Shown here piece by piece: positions 36,187 through 49,636 of a stretch of DNA of 64,000 bases. Origin of the DNA: Sipunculus nudus (Eukaryota; Annelida; Sipuncula; Golfingiida; Sipunculidae). Numbering within the stretch: the first letter of the stretch is position 1; each line of letters starts with the position of its first letter. Below the pieces are notes generated by a model. It searched no databases and was not told the DNA's origin. It saw only the letters and a list, made by a program, of their open reading frames with translations. The stretch covers positions 26,564,956-26,628,955 of the forward strand of contig CM049318.1 in NCBI GenBank assembly GCA_026874595.1, written 5' to 3'. A program made the position numbers and the translations under genes.

Positions 36187-37218
36187 AAAAATAACCTCCT
36201 CTTTTTTACATCAGAAATACTACATCTGCAGATGAACAAATGTGCCACAGTTTTAGTAGTTGAATGTTTGATCGAGATTGCGTACTTCCAGGAATGTGAA
36301 TAAAAGAATACGTAATGAGCATTTCGTAAAGATGACAATTAACCTCAGTTTCATGTTTGATCCCGTTTTAATGCCACTCAATTAATCGCTCAAATTCGAA
36401 TATGATAATATCAGAAGATCCAAACCATCTATATAGCACCAAATGTAAAAAATGTTACTTCTGCTTATTTGGTCAAATCCGTATGGCGATCAAAAGAGTA
36501 GTGTACTCTTTCATTATATGCCAAAAAAACATATTGGATTGACCGAGCAAGCAGACAACATAACATTTGATTAATCAGATATTGCATTTTTCTGTTATTC
36601 TGTCAAGACGACATAAAAATTCACATGTAATTCCATTAGGCATTTTTCAACATCTGCAGATGAAGTTATTTGCAATATTTTAAAGTTGAAAATTTGACGA
36701 ATATACCATATTCCAAGGGGGAATGAATCAAATATTGCGTAACTCTACTTTTAATTTAAATTTAACGTAAGCTATATTTTCTATTTTAAAATACTTCGAA
36801 AATGTTATAGTTAACCCGAAATAAGTAAGGGCATAGAATGAGAATCTGGTTTTTTTTTCATATACGCAACACTATCCAAAAAGAAGACCTTACTCTGTTG
36901 TACTCTTAACCCATTCCTCAATTTATTAAACGGTTACAGGTGAAACTGCAAAGAACGGCTCGATTCTGTGCATTTCATTTCTTACTATTATTTTCACTAT
37001 CTAAGTGTTAAGTTTAAAAAATTTACTATACCATGCTCTCTCCTCATCGTTTATTTATTCACTGATCCTCCGCTCATTATCGCACAGGTATTCTACAAAG
37101 ACTGAGATTTGAACAGTGTACAGCATCTCACGAATATTCAACTACGCACCAACTAAATTAAGACTTGTCATCCCTTTTTTAAATGTCTTTCTAATAAACA
37201 TGCTTGACGATATCACAT
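36187..37218 (+). repeat. Satellite monomer 36, type B
   Basis: Plain B copy of 1,032 bp with the CATATACGC and CTCGATTCTG tail. Private: GCCAAAAAAACAT, TATTCCAAGGGGG, CTCTTAACCC. Confidence 0.95.
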
Positions 37219-38254
37219 AAAAATAAACTCCTCATTTTTACATCAGAAATTCTACAACATCTGCAAATGAACAAATGTGCCACAGTTTTAGTAGTTGAAT
37301 ATTTGATCGAGATTACGTAATTCCTGGAGAGTGAATAAAAGATTACGTAATGAGCATTTCGTAAACAGGAAAATTAACCTCAGTTTCATGTTTGATCCCG
37401 TTTTTCATGACACTCAAACAATCGCTCAAATTCGAATATGATCAAATCAGAGGAACCAAACAATCTATATTGGACCAAATGTAAAAAATAAATGTTACTT
37501 CTGCTTATTTGGTCAAATCCGTATGGCGATCAAAATAGTAGTGTACTCTTTCATTATAAGCCAAAAGAACATATTGGATTGACCGAGCAAGCAGACAACA
37601 TAACATTTGATTAATCAGATATTGCATTTTTCTGTTATTATGTTAAGACGACATAAAAATTCACATGTAATTCCATTAGGCATTTTTCAACATCTACATA
37701 TGAAGTTATTTGCAATATTTTAAAGTGGAAAATTTGACGAATATACCATATCCCAAGGGGGAATGAATCAAATATTGCGTAACTCTACTTTTAATTTAAA
37801 TTTAACGTAAGCTATATTTTATATATTAAAATACTTCGAAATTGTTAGTTAACCCGAAATAAGTAAGGACATAGAATGAGAATCCGGGTTTTTTTATATA
37901 CGCAACACTATCCAAAAAGAAGGCCTTACTCTGTTATACTCTTAGCCCATTCCTCAATTTATTAAACGGTTACAGGTGAAACTGCAAAGAACGGCTCAAA
38001 TCTGTGCATTTCATTTCTTACTATTATTTTCACTATCTAAGTGTTAAGTTTAAAAAATTTACTATACCATGCTCTCTCCTCATCGTTTATTTATTCACTG
38101 ATCCTCCGCTCGTTATCGCACAGGTATTCTACAAAGACTGAGATTTGAACAGTGTACAGCATCTCACGAATATTCAACTACGCACCAACTAAATTAAGAC
38201 TTGTCATTCCTATTTTAAATGTCTTTCTAATAAACATGCTTGACGATAACACAT
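37219..38254 (+). repeat. Satellite monomer 37, type C
   Basis: A head, B tail. It introduces a C sublineage marked by TATTGGACC, TATAAGCCAAAAG, TTATTATGTTAAG, CATCTACA and TATATATTAAAATAC, shared with monomers 40, 43 and 50. Private: AAAAAATAAATG, CAAAATAGTAG (dyad arm changed) and CATCTACATATG. Confidence 0.95.
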
Positions 38255-39287
38255 AAAAATAACCTCCTCTTTTTTACATCAGAAATACTACAACATCTGC
38301 AAATGAACAAATGTGCCACAGTTTTAGTAGTTGAATGTTTGATTGAGATTGCGTAATTCCTGGAGAGTGAATAATAGATTACGTAATGAGCATTTCGTGA
38401 ACAGGAAAATTAACCTCAGTTTCATGTTTGATCCCGTTTTAATGCCACTCAATTAATCGCTCAAATTCGAATATGATAATATCAGAAGATCCAAACCATC
38501 TATATAGCACCAAATGTAAAAAATGTTACTTCTGCTTATTTGGTCAAATCCGTATGGCGATCAAAAGAGTAGTGTACTCTTTCATTATATGCCAAAAGAA
38601 CATATTGGATTGACCGAGCAAGCAGACAACATAACATTTGATTAATCAGATATTGCATTTTTCTGTTATTCTGTCAAGACGACATAAAAATTCACATGTA
38701 ATTCCATTTGGCATTTTTCAACATCTGCAGATGAAGTTATTTGCAATATTTTAAAGTGGAAAATTTGACGAATATACCATATCCCAAGGGGGAATGAATC
38801 AAATATTGCGTAACTCTACTTTTAATTTAAATTGAACGTAAGCTATATTTTCTATTTTAAAATACTTCGAAAATGTTATAGTTAACCCGAAATAAGTAAG
38901 GGCATAGAATGAGAATCTGGGTTTTTTTATATACGCAACACTATCCAAAAAGAAGGCCTTACTCTGTTGTACTCTTAGCCCATTCCTCAATTTATTAAAC
39001 GGTTACAGGTGAAACTGCAAAGAACGGCTCAAATCTGTGCATTTCATTTCTTACTATTATTTTCACTATCTAAGTGTTAAGTTTAAAAAATTTACTATAC
39101 CATGCTCTCTCCTCATCGTTTATTTATTCACTGATCCTCCGCTCGTTATCGCACAGGTATTCTACAAAGACTGAGATTTGAACAGTGTACAGCATCTCAC
39201 GAATATTCAACTACGCACCAACTAAATTAAGACTTGTCATTCCTATTTTAAATGTCTTTCTAATAAACATGCTTGACGATAACACAT
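38255..39287 (+). repeat. Satellite monomer 38, type D
   Basis: First ~25 bp B, then A (ACAACATCTGCAAATG, AATTCCTGGAGAG), then B from TTTTAATGCC onward. Markers GATTGAGATTG and CATTTGGCATTT define this group (38, 39, 49, 52). AAATTGAACG is shared with monomer 49. CGTGAACAGG is private. Confidence 0.95.
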
Positions 39288-40324
39288 AAAAATAACCTCC
39301 TCTTTTTTACATCAGAAATACTACAACATCTGCAAATGAACAAATGTGCCACAGTTTTAGTAGTTGAATGTTTGATTGAGATTGCGTAATTCCTGGAGAG
39401 TGAATAATAAATTACGTAATGAGCATTTCGTAAACAGGAAAATTAACCTCAGTTTCATGTTTGATCCCCTTTTAATGCCACTGAATTAATCGCTCAAATT
39501 CGAATATGATAATATCAGAAGATCCAAACCATCTATATAGCACCAAATGTAAAAAATGTTACTTCTGCTTATTTGGTCAAATCCGTATGGCGATCAAAAG
39601 AGTAGTGTACTCTTTCATTATATGCCAAAAGAACATATTGGATTGACCGAGCAAGCAGACAACATAACATTTGATTAATCAGATATTGCATTTTTCTGTT
39701 ATTCTGTCAAGACGACATAAAAATTCACATGTAATTCCATTTGGCATTTTTCAACATCTGCAGATGAAGTTATTTGCAATATTTTAAAGTTGAAAATTTG
39801 ACGAATATACCATATCCCAAGGGGGAATGAATCAAATATTGCGTAACTCTACTTTTAATTTAAATTTAACGTAAGCTATATTTTCTATTTTAAAATACTT
39901 CGAAAATGTTATAGTTAACCCGAAATAAGTAAGGGCATAGAATGAGAATCTGGTTTTTTTTTTTCATATACGCAACACTATCCAAAAAGAAGACCTTACT
40001 CTGTTATACTCTTAGCCCATTCCTCAATTTATTAAACGGTTACAGGTGAAACTGGAAAGAACGGCTCGATTCTGTGCATTTCATTTCTTACTATTATTTT
40101 CACTATCTAAGTGTTAAGTTTAAAAAATTTACTATACCATGCTCTCTCCTCATCGTTTATTTATTCACTGATCCTCCGCTCATTATCGCACAGGTATTCT
40201 ACAAAGACTGAGATTTGAACAGTGTACAGTATCTCACGAATATTCAACTACGCACCAACTAAATTAAGACTTGTCATTCCTTTTTTAAATGTCTTTCTAA
40301 TAAACATGCTTGACGATATCACAT
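39288..40324 (+). repeat. Satellite monomer 39, type D
   Basis: Same mosaic as monomer 38. ATAATAAATTACG and GATCCCCTTTTAATG are shared with monomer 52. Its tail (long T run after CTGG, ACTGGAAAGAACGG, CAGTATCTCACG) recurs in monomer 42 at 3,108-bp spacing. Confidence 0.95.
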
Positions 40325-41359
40325 AAAAATAAACTCCTCATTTTTACATCAGAAATACTACAACATCTGCAAATGAACAAATGTGCCACAGTTTTAGTAC
40401 TTGAATATTTGATCGAGATTGCGTAATTCCTGGAGAGTGAATAAAAGATTACGTAATGAGCATTTCGTAAACAGGAAAATTAACCTCAGTTTCATGTTTG
40501 ATCCCGTTTTTCATGACACTCAAACAATCGCTCAAATTCGAATATGATCAAATCAGAGGAACCAAACAATCTATATTGGACCAAATGTAAAAAAAATGTT
40601 ACTTCTGCTTATTTGGTCAAATCCGTATGGCGATCAAAAGAGTAGTGTACTCTTTCATTATAAGCCAAAAGAACATATTGGATTGACCGAGCAAGCAGAC
40701 AACATAACATTTGATTAATCAGATATTGCATTTTTCTGTTATTATGTTAAGACGACATAAAAATTCACATGTAATTCCATTAGGCATTTTTCAACATCTA
40801 CAGATGAAGTTATTAGCAATATTTTAAAGTGGAAAATTTGACGAATATACCATATCCCAAGGGGGAATGAATCAAATATTGCGTAACTCTACTTTTAATT
40901 TAAATTTAACGTAAGCTATATTTTATATATTAAAATACTTCGAAATTGTTAGTTAACCCGAAATAAGTAAGGACATAGAATGAGAATCCGGGTTTTTTTT
41001 ATATACGCAACTCTATCCAAAAAGAAGGCCTTACTCTGTTATACTCTTAGCCCATTCCTCAATTTATTAAACGGTTACAGGTGAAACTGCAAAGAACGGC
41101 TCAAATCTTTGCATTTCATTTCTTACTATTATTTTCACTATCTAAGTGTTAAGTTTAAAAAATTTACTATACCATGCTCTCTCCTCATCGTTTATTTATT
41201 CACTGATCCTCCGCTCATTATCGCACAGGTATTCTACAAAGACTGAGATTTGAACAGTGTACAGCATCTCACGAATATTCAACTACGCACCAACTAAATT
41301 AAGACTTGTCATTCCTATTTTAAATGTCTTTCTAATAAACATGCTTGACGATATCACAT
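40325..41359 (+). repeat. Satellite monomer 40, type C
   Basis: A head and B tail with TATTGGACC, TATAAGCCAAAAG, TTATTATGTTAAG, GTTATTAGCAATA and CAACTCTATCC. Twin of monomer 43, 3,108 bp downstream; here the tail reads CAAATCTTTGC, there CAAATCTGTGC. Confidence 0.95.
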
Positions 41360-42398
41360 AAAAATAAACTCCTCATTTTTACATCAGAAATACTACAACA
41401 TCTGCAAATGAACAAATGTGCCACAGTTTTAGTAGTTGAATGTTTGATCGAGATTGCGTAATTCCTGGAGAGTGAATAATAGATTACGTAATGAGCATTT
41501 CGTAAACAGTAAATTAACCTCAGTTTCATGTTTGATCCCGTTTTTTCATGACACTCAAATAATCGCTCAAATTCGAATATGATCAAATCAGAGGAACCAA
41601 ACAATCTATATTGAACCAAATGTAAAAAAAATGTTACTTCTGCATATTTGGTCAAATCCGTATGGCGATCAAAAGAGTAGTGTACTCTTTCATTATGTGC
41701 CAAACGAACATATTGGATTGACCGAGCAAGCAGACAACATTACATTTGATTAATCAGATACATTATTTTTCTGATATTCTGTCAAGACGACATTAAAATT
41801 CACAGTTTATTCCATCAGGCATTTTTCAACATCTGCAGATGAAGTTATTTGCAATATTTTTAAGTTCAATATTTCATGAATATACAATATCCCAAGGGGA
41901 AATAATCAAATATTGCGTAACTCTAATTTTTATTTTAAGTTTAATGTAAGCTATATTTTCTTTTTAAGATACTTCGAAAATGTTATAGTAAACTCGAAAT
42001 AAGTAAGGGCATAGAATGAGAATCTGTTTTATTTTATATACGCAACACTATCCAAAATGAAGACCTTACTCTGTTATACTCTTAGCCCATTCCTCAATTT
42101 ATAAAAGGGTTCCAAGTGTAACTGCAAAGTAAGGCTCAAATCTTTGCATTTCATTTCTTACTATTATTTTCACTATCTAAATGTAAAGTTTAAAAAAAAA
42201 ATTACTATACCATGCTCTCTCCTCATCGTTTAGTGTATTCACTGATCCTCCGCTTATTTTTGCACAGGCATTCTACAAAGACTGAGATTTGAACAGTGTA
42301 CAGCATCTCATGAATATTCAACTACGCACATACTAAATTAAGACTTGTCATTCTCTTTTTAACTGTCATTCTAATAAACATGCTTGACGATAACACAT
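41360..42398 (+). repeat. Satellite monomer 41, type A
   Basis: A copy with a set that recurs in monomers 44 and 46: AACAGTAAATTAACC, GTTTTTTCATGAC, CCAAAATGAAGACC, CTAAATGTAAAG, CATCGTTTAGTG and CGCACATACT. TCTGCATATTTGG is shared with 44 only. These small indels keep a minus-strand frame open for 123 codons. Confidence 0.95.
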
Positions 42399-43432
42399 AA
42401 AAATAACTTCCTCTTTTTCACATCAGAAATACTACATCTGCAGATGAACAAATGTGCTACAGTTTTAGTAGTTGAATGTTTGATCGAGATTGCGTACTTC
42501 CAGGAATGTGAATAAAAGAATACGTAATGAGCATTTCGTAAACATGACAATTAACCTCAGTTTCATGTTTGATCCCGTTTTAATGCCACTCAATTAATCG
42601 CTCAAATTCGAATATGATAATATCAGAAGATCCAAACCATCTATATAGCACCAAATGTAAAAAATGTTACTTCTGCTTATTTGGTCAAATCCGTATGGCG
42701 ATCAAAAGAGTAGTGTACTCTTTCATTATATGCCAAAAGAACATATTGGATTGACCGAGCAAGCAGACAACATAACATTTGATTAATCATATATTGCATT
42801 TTTCTGTTATTCTGTCAAGACGACATAAAAATTCACATGTAATTCCATTAGGCATTTTTCAACATCTGCAGATGAAGTTATTTGCAATATTTTAAAGTTG
42901 AAAATTTGACGAATATACCATATCCCAAGGGGGAATGAATCAAATATTGCGTAACTCTACTTTTAATTTAAATTTAACGTAAGCTATATTTTCTATTTTA
43001 AAATACTTCGAAAATGTTATAGTTAACCCGAAATAAGTAAGGGCATAGAATGAGAATCTGGTTTTTTTTTTTCATATACGCAACACTATCCAAAAAGAAG
43101 ACCTTACTCTGTTATACTCTTAGCCCATTCCTCAATTTATTAAACGGTTACAGGTGAAACTGGAAAGAACGGCTCGATTCTGTGCATTTCATTTCTTACT
43201 ATTATTTTCACTATCTAAGTGTTAAGTTTAAAAAATTTACTATACCATGCTCTCTCCTCATCGTTTATTTATTCACTGATCCTCCGCTCATTATCGCACA
43301 GGTATTCTACAAAGACTGAGATTTGAACAGTGTACAGTATCTCACGAATATTCAACTACGCACCAACTAAATTAAGACTTGTCATTCCTTTTTTAAATGT
43401 CTTTCTAATAAACATGCTTGACGATATCACAT
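42399..43432 (+). repeat. Satellite monomer 42, type B
   Basis: B copy with AACTTCCTC, GTGCTACAG, AAACATGAC and AATCATATATTG, shared with 45 and 47 (the first two also with 53). Tail equals that of monomer 39, closing the first 3,108-bp trimer. Confidence 0.95.
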
Positions 43433-44467
43433 AAAAATAAACTCCTCATTTTTACATCAGAAATACTACAACATCTGCAAATGAACAAATGTGCCACAGT
43501 TTTAGTACTTGAATATTTGATCGAGATTGCGTAATTCCTGGAGAGTGAATAAAAGATTACGTAATGAGCATTTCGTAAACAGGAAAATTAACCTCAGTTT
43601 CATGTTTGATCCCGTTTTTCATGACACTCAAACAATCGCTCAAATTCGAATATGATCAAATCAGAGGAACCAAACAATCTATATTGGACCAAATGTAAAA
43701 AAAATGTTACTTCTGCTTATTTGGTCAAATCCGTATGGCGATCAAAAGAGTAGTGTACTCTTTCATTATAAGCCAAAAGAACATATTGGATTGACCGAGC
43801 AAGCAGACAACATAACATTTGATTAATCAGATATTGCATTTTTCTGTTATTATGTTAAGACGACATAAAAATTCACATGTAATTCCATTAGGCATTTTTC
43901 AACATCTACAGATGAAGTTATTAGCAATATTTTAAAGTGGAAAATTTGACGAATATACCATATCCCAAGGGGGAATGAATCAAATATTGCGTAACTCTAC
44001 TTTTAATTTAAATTTAACGTAAGCTATATTTTATATATTAAAATACTTCGAAATTGTTAGTTAACCCGAAATAAGTAAGGACATAGAATGAGAATCCGGG
44101 TTTTTTTTATATACGCAACTCTATCCAAAAAGAAGGCCTTACTCTGTTATACTCTTAGCCCATTCCTCAATTTATTAAACGGTTACAGGTGAAACTGCAA
44201 AGAACGGCTCAAATCTGTGCATTTCATTTCTTACTATTATTTTCACTATCTAAGTGTTAAGTTTAAAAAATTTACTATACCATGCTCTCTCCCCATCGTT
44301 TATTTATTCACTGATCCTCCGCTCATTATCGCACAGGTATTCTACAAAGACTGAGATTTGAACAGTGTACAGCATCTCACGAATATTCAACTACGCACCA
44401 ACTAAATTAAGACTTGTCATTCCTATTTTAAATGTCTTTCTAATAAACATGCTTGACGATATCACAT
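43433..44467 (+). repeat. Satellite monomer 43, type C
   Basis: Twin of monomer 40 (1,035 bp, GTTATTAGCAATA, CAACTCTATCC). CTCCCCATCG is private. Confidence 0.95.
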
Positions 44468-45506
44468 AAAAATAAACTCCTCATTTTTACATCAGAAATA
44501 CTACAACATCTGCAAATGAACAAATGTGCCACAGTTTTAGTAGTTGAATGTTTGATCGAGATTGCGTAATTCCTGGAGAGTGAATAATAGATTACGTAAT
44601 GAGCATTTCGTAAACAGTAAATTAACCTCAGTTTCATGTTTGATCCCGTTTTTTCATGACACTCAAATAATCGCTCAAATTCGAATATGATCAAATCAGA
44701 GGAACCAAACAATCTATATTGAACCAAATGTAAAAAAAATGTTACTTCTGCATATTTGGTCAAATCCGTATGGCGATCAAAAGAGTAGTGTACTCTTTCA
44801 TTATGTGCCAAACGAACATATTGGATTGACCGAGCAAGCAGACAACATTACATTTGATTAATCAGATACATTATTTTTCTGATATTCTGTCAAGACGACA
44901 TTAAAATTCACAGTTTATTCCATCAGGCATTTTTCAACATCTGCAGATGAAGTTATTTGCAATATTTTTAAGTTCAATATTTCATGAATATACAATATCC
45001 CAAGGGGAAATAATCAAATATTGCGTAACTCTAATTTTAATTTTAAGTTTAATGTAAGCTATATTTTCTTTTTAAGATACTTCGAAAATGTTATAGTAAA
45101 CTCGAAATAAGTAAGGGCATAGAATGAGAATCTGTTTTATTTTATATACGCAACACTATCCAAAATGAAGACCTTACTCTGTTATACTCTTAGCCCATTC
45201 CTCAATTTATAAAAGGGTTCCAAGTGTAACTGCAAAGTAAGGCTCAAATCTTTGCATTTCATTTCTTACTATTATTTTCACTATCTAAATGTAAAGTTTA
45301 AAAAAAAAATTACTATACCATGCTCTCTCCTCATCGTTTAGTGTATTCACTGATCCTCCGCTTATTTTTGCACAGGCATTCTACAAAGACTGAGATTTGA
45401 ACAGTGTACAGCATCTCATGAATATTCAACTACGCACATACTAAATTAAGACTTGTCATTCTCTTTTTAACTGTCATTCTAATAAACATGCTTGACGATA
45501 ACACAT
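44468..45506 (+). repeat. Satellite monomer 44, type A
   Basis: Twin of monomer 41 (1,039 bp, AACAGTAAATTAACC, TCTGCATATTTGG, CCAAAATGAAGACC). Also the parent of the next duplication, as monomer 46 repeats it 2,068 bp downstream. Confidence 0.95.
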
Positions 45507-46535
45507 AAAAATAACTTCCTCTTTTTCACATCAGAAATACTACATCTGCAGATGAACAAATGTGCTACAGTTTTAGTAGTTGAATGTTTGATCGAGATTG
45601 CGTACTTCCAGGAATGTGAATAAAAGAATACGTAATGAGCATTTCGTAAACATGACAATTAACCTCAGTTTCATGTTTGATCCCGTTTTAATGCCACTCA
45701 ATTAATCGCTCAAATTCGAATATGATAATATCAGAAGATCCAAACCATCTATATAGCACCAAATGTAAAAAATGTTACTTCTGCTTATTTGGTCAAATCC
45801 GTATGGCGATCAAAAGAGTAGTGTACTCTTTCATTATATGCCAAAAGAACATATTGGATTGACCGAGCAAGCAGACAACATAACATTTGATTAATCATAT
45901 ATTGCATTTTTCTGTTATTCTGTCAAGACGACATAAAAATTCACATGTAATTCCATTAGGCATTTTTCAACATCTGCAGATGAAGTTATTTGCAATATTT
46001 TAAAGTTGAAAATTTGACGAATATACCATATCCCAAGGGGGAATGAATCAAATATTGCTTAACTCTACTTTTAATTTAAATTTAACGTAAGCTATATTTT
46101 ATATTTTAAAATACTTCGAAATTGTTAGTTAACCCGAAATAAGTAAGGACATAGAATGAGAATCCGGGTTTTTTTTATATACGCAACTCTATCCAAAAAG
46201 AAGGCCTTACTCTGTTATACTCTTAGCCCATTCCTCAATTTATTAAACGGTTACAGGTGAAACTGCAAAGAACGGCTCAAATCTGTGCATTTCATTTCTT
46301 ACTATTATTTTCACTATCTAAGTGTTAAGTTTAAAAAATTTACTATACCATGCTCTCTCCTCATCGTTTATTTATTCACTGATCCTCCGCTCATTATCGC
46401 ACAGGTATTCTACAAAGACTGAGATTTGAACAGTGTACAGCATCTCACGAATATTCAACTACGCACCAACTAAATTAAGACTTGTCATTCCTATTTTAAA
46501 TGTCTTTCTAATAAACATGCTTGACGATATCACAT
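45507..46535 (+). repeat. Satellite monomer 45, type B with exchanged tail
   Basis: Head equals monomer 42 (AACTTCCTC, AATCATATATTG). The tail is the one of monomer 43 (CCGGG then a T run, CAACTCTATCC), so the 2,068-bp dimer was produced by a crossover inside this copy. ATTGCTTAACTC is private and removes the box 2 TTGCGTAA. Confidence 0.95.
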
Positions 46536-47575
46536 AAAAATAAACTCCTCATTTTTACATCAGAAATACTACAACATCTGCAAATGAACAAATGTGCCAC
46601 AGTTTTAGTAGTTGAATGTTTGATCGAGATTGCGTAATTCCTGGAGAGTGAATAATAGATTACGTAATGAGCATTTCGTAAACAGTAAATTAACCTCAGT
46701 TTCATGTTTGATCCCGTTTTTTCATGACACTCAAATAATCGCTCAAATTCGAATATGATCAAATCAGAGGAACCAAACAATCTATATTGAACCAAATGTA
46801 AAAAAAATGTTACTTCTGCTTATTTGGTCAAATCCGTATGGCGATCAAAAGAGTAGTGTACTCTTTCATTATGTGCCAAACGAACATATTGGATTGACCG
46901 AGCAAGCAGACAACATTACATTTGATTAATCAGATACATTATTTTTCTGATATTCTGTCAAGACGACATTAAAATTCACAGTTTATTCCATCAGGCATTT
47001 TTCAACATCTGCAGATGAAGTTATTTGCAATATTTTTAAGTTCAATATTTCATGAATATACAATATCCCAAGGGGAAATAATCAAATATTGCGTAACTCT
47101 AATTTTAATTTTAAGTTTAATGTAAGCTATATTTTCTTTTTAAGATACTTCGAAAATGTTATAGTAAACTCGAAATAAGTAAGGGCATAGAATGAGAATC
47201 TGTTTTATTTTATATACGCAACACTATCCAAAATGAAGACCTTACTCTGTTATACTCTTAGCCCATTCCTCAATTTATAAAAGGGTTCCAAGTGTAACTG
47301 CAAAGTAAGGCTCAAATCTTTGCATTTCATTTCTTACTATTATTTTCACTATCTAAATGTAAAGTTTAAAAAAAAAAATTACTATACCATGCTCTCTCCT
47401 CATCGTTTAGTGTATTCACTGATCCTCCGCTTATTTTTGCACAGGCATTCTACAAAGACTGAGATTTGAACAGTGTACAGCATCTCATGAATATTCAACT
47501 ACGCACATACTAAATTAAGACTTGTCATTCTCTTTTTAACTGTCATTCTAATAAACATGCTTGACGATAACACAT
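46536..47575 (+). repeat. Satellite monomer 46, type A
   Basis: Third copy of the monomer 41/44 sequence (AACAGTAAATTAACC, CCAAAATGAAGACC, CGCACATACT), with TCTGCTTATTTGG restored to the common form. Confidence 0.95.
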
Positions 47576-48603
47576 AAAAATAACTTCCTCTTTTTCACAT
47601 CAGAAATACTACATCTGCAGATGAACAAATGTGCTACAGTTTTAGTAGTTGAATGTTTGATCGAGATTGCGTACTTCCAGGAATGTGAATAAAAGAATAC
47701 GTAATGAGCATTTCGTAAACATGACAATTAACCTCAGTTTCATGTTTGATCCCGTTTTAATGCCACTCAATTAATCGCTCAAATTCGAATATGATAATAT
47801 CAGAAGATCCAAACCATCTATATAGCACCAAATGTAAAAAATGTTACTTCTGCTTATTTGGTCAAATCCGTATGGCGATCAAAAGAGTAGTGTACTCTTT
47901 CATTATATGCCAAAAGAACATATTGGATTGACCGAGCAAGCAGACAACATAACATTTGATTAATCATATATTGCATTTTTCTGTTATTCTGTCAAGACGA
48001 CATAAAAATTCACATGTAATTCCATTAGGCATTTTTCAACATCTGCAGATGAAGTTATTTGCAATATTTTAAAGTTGAAAATTTGACGAATATACCATAT
48101 CCCAAGGGGGAATGAATCAAATATTGCGTAACTCTACTTTTAATTTAAATTTAACGTAAGCTATATTTTATATTTTAAAATACTTCGAAATTGTTAGTTA
48201 ACCCGAAATAAGTAAGGACATAGAATGAGAATCCGGGTTTTTTTATATACGCAACACTATCCAAAAAGAAGGCCTTACTCTGTTATACTCTTAGCCCATT
48301 CCTCAATTTATTAAACGGTTACAGGTGAAACTGCAAAGAACGGCTCAAATCTGTGCATTTCATTTCTTACTATTATTTTCACTATCTAAGTGTTTAGTAT
48401 AAAAAATTTACTATACCATGCTCTCTCCTCATCGTTTATTTATTCACTGATCCTCCGCTCGTTATCGCACAGGTATTCTACAAAGACTGAGATTTGAACA
48501 GTGTACAGCATCTCACGAATATTCAACTACGCACCAACTAAATTAAGACTTGTCATTCCTATTTTAAATTTCTTTCTAATAAACATGCTTGACGATATCA
48601 CAT
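47576..48603 (+). repeat. Satellite monomer 47, type B with exchanged tail
   Basis: Head of the monomer 42/45 lineage (AACTTCCTC, AATCATATATTG). Tail with GTGTTTAGTATAAAAAATTT and AAATTTCTTTC, matching monomer 34. The switch lies between about 47,970 and 48,390. Confidence 0.95.
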
Positions 48604-49636
48604 AAAAATAAACTCCTCATTTTTACATCAGAAATACTACAACATCTGCAAATGAACAAATGTGCCACAGTTTTAGTAGTTGAATGTTTGATCGAGATTG
48701 CGTACTTCCAGGAATGTGAATAAAAGAATACGTAATGAGCATTTCGTAAACAGGAAAATTAACCTCAGTTTCATGTTTGATCCCGTTTTAATGCCACTCA
48801 ATTAATCGCTCAAATTCGAATATGATCAAATCAGAGGAACCAAACCATCTATATTGGACCAAATGTAAAAAAAATGTGACTTCTGCTTATTTGGTCAAAT
48901 CCGTATGGCGATCAAAAGAGTAGTGTACTCTTTCATTATATGCCAAAAGAACATATTGGATTGACCGAGCAAGCAGACAACATAACATTTGATTAATCAG
49001 ATATTGCATTTTTCTGTTATTCTGTCAAGACGACATAAAAATTCACATGTAATTCCATTAGGCATTTTTCAACATCTGCAGATGAAGTTATTTGCAATAT
49101 TTTAAAGTTGAAAATTTGACGAATATACCATATCCCAAGGGGGAATGAATCAAATATTGCGTAACTCTACTTTTAATTTAAATTTAACGTAAGCTATATT
49201 TTATATTTTAAAATACTTCGAAATTGTTAGTTAACCCGAAATAAGTAAGGACATAGAATGAGAATCCGGGTTCTTTTATATACGCAACACTATCCAAAAA
49301 GAAGGCCTTACTCTGTTATACTCTTAGCCCATTCCTCAATTTATTAAACGGTTACAGGTGAAACTGCAAAGAACGGCTCAAATCTGTGCATTTCATTTCT
49401 TACTATTATTTTCACTATCTAAGTGTTAAGTTTAAAAAATTTACTATACCATGCTCTCTCCTCATCGTTTATTTATTCACTGATCCTCCGCTCGTTATCG
49501 CACAGGTATTCTACAAAGACTGAGATTTGAACAGTGTACAGCATCTCACGAATATTCAACTACGCACCAACTAAATTAAGACTTGTCATTCCTATTTTAA
49601 ATGTCTTTCTAATAAACATGCTTGACGATAACACAT
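48604..49636 (+). repeat. Satellite monomer 48, patchwork head with B tail
   Basis: In the first 300 bp family markers alternate: A (ACAACATCTGCAAATG), B (ACTTCCAGGAATG), A (AAACAGGAAAATT), B (TTTTAATGCCACTC), A (GATCAAATCAGAGG), B-like CAAACCATC, C-like TATTGGACC. Monomer 51 has the same second part. Conversion patches fit better than one crossover. Confidence 0.94.

Larger units (their letters stand above)
39800..48130 (+). repeat. 3,108-bp trimer duplication followed by 2,068-bp dimer duplication
   Basis: Edges are approximate. Tail of 39 through 42 repeats as tail of 42 through 45 head at 3,108-bp spacing. Then tail of 43, 44 and head of 45 repeat as tail of 45, 46 and head of 47 at 2,068-bp spacing. 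Monomer 45 joins the two series, so the dimer event came second. Confidence 0.88.

Noticed and set aside
41332-41703. 123-codon minus-strand open frame, repeated at 44440-44811 and in part at 46508-46795
   Set aside because: It crosses a monomer junction. It is open only because a 1-bp loss (AACAGTAAATT) and an added T in this A sublineage shift past stops that close the same frame in sister monomers. It has low-complexity content and no recognisable domain. Its repetition comes from array duplication, not selection for coding.
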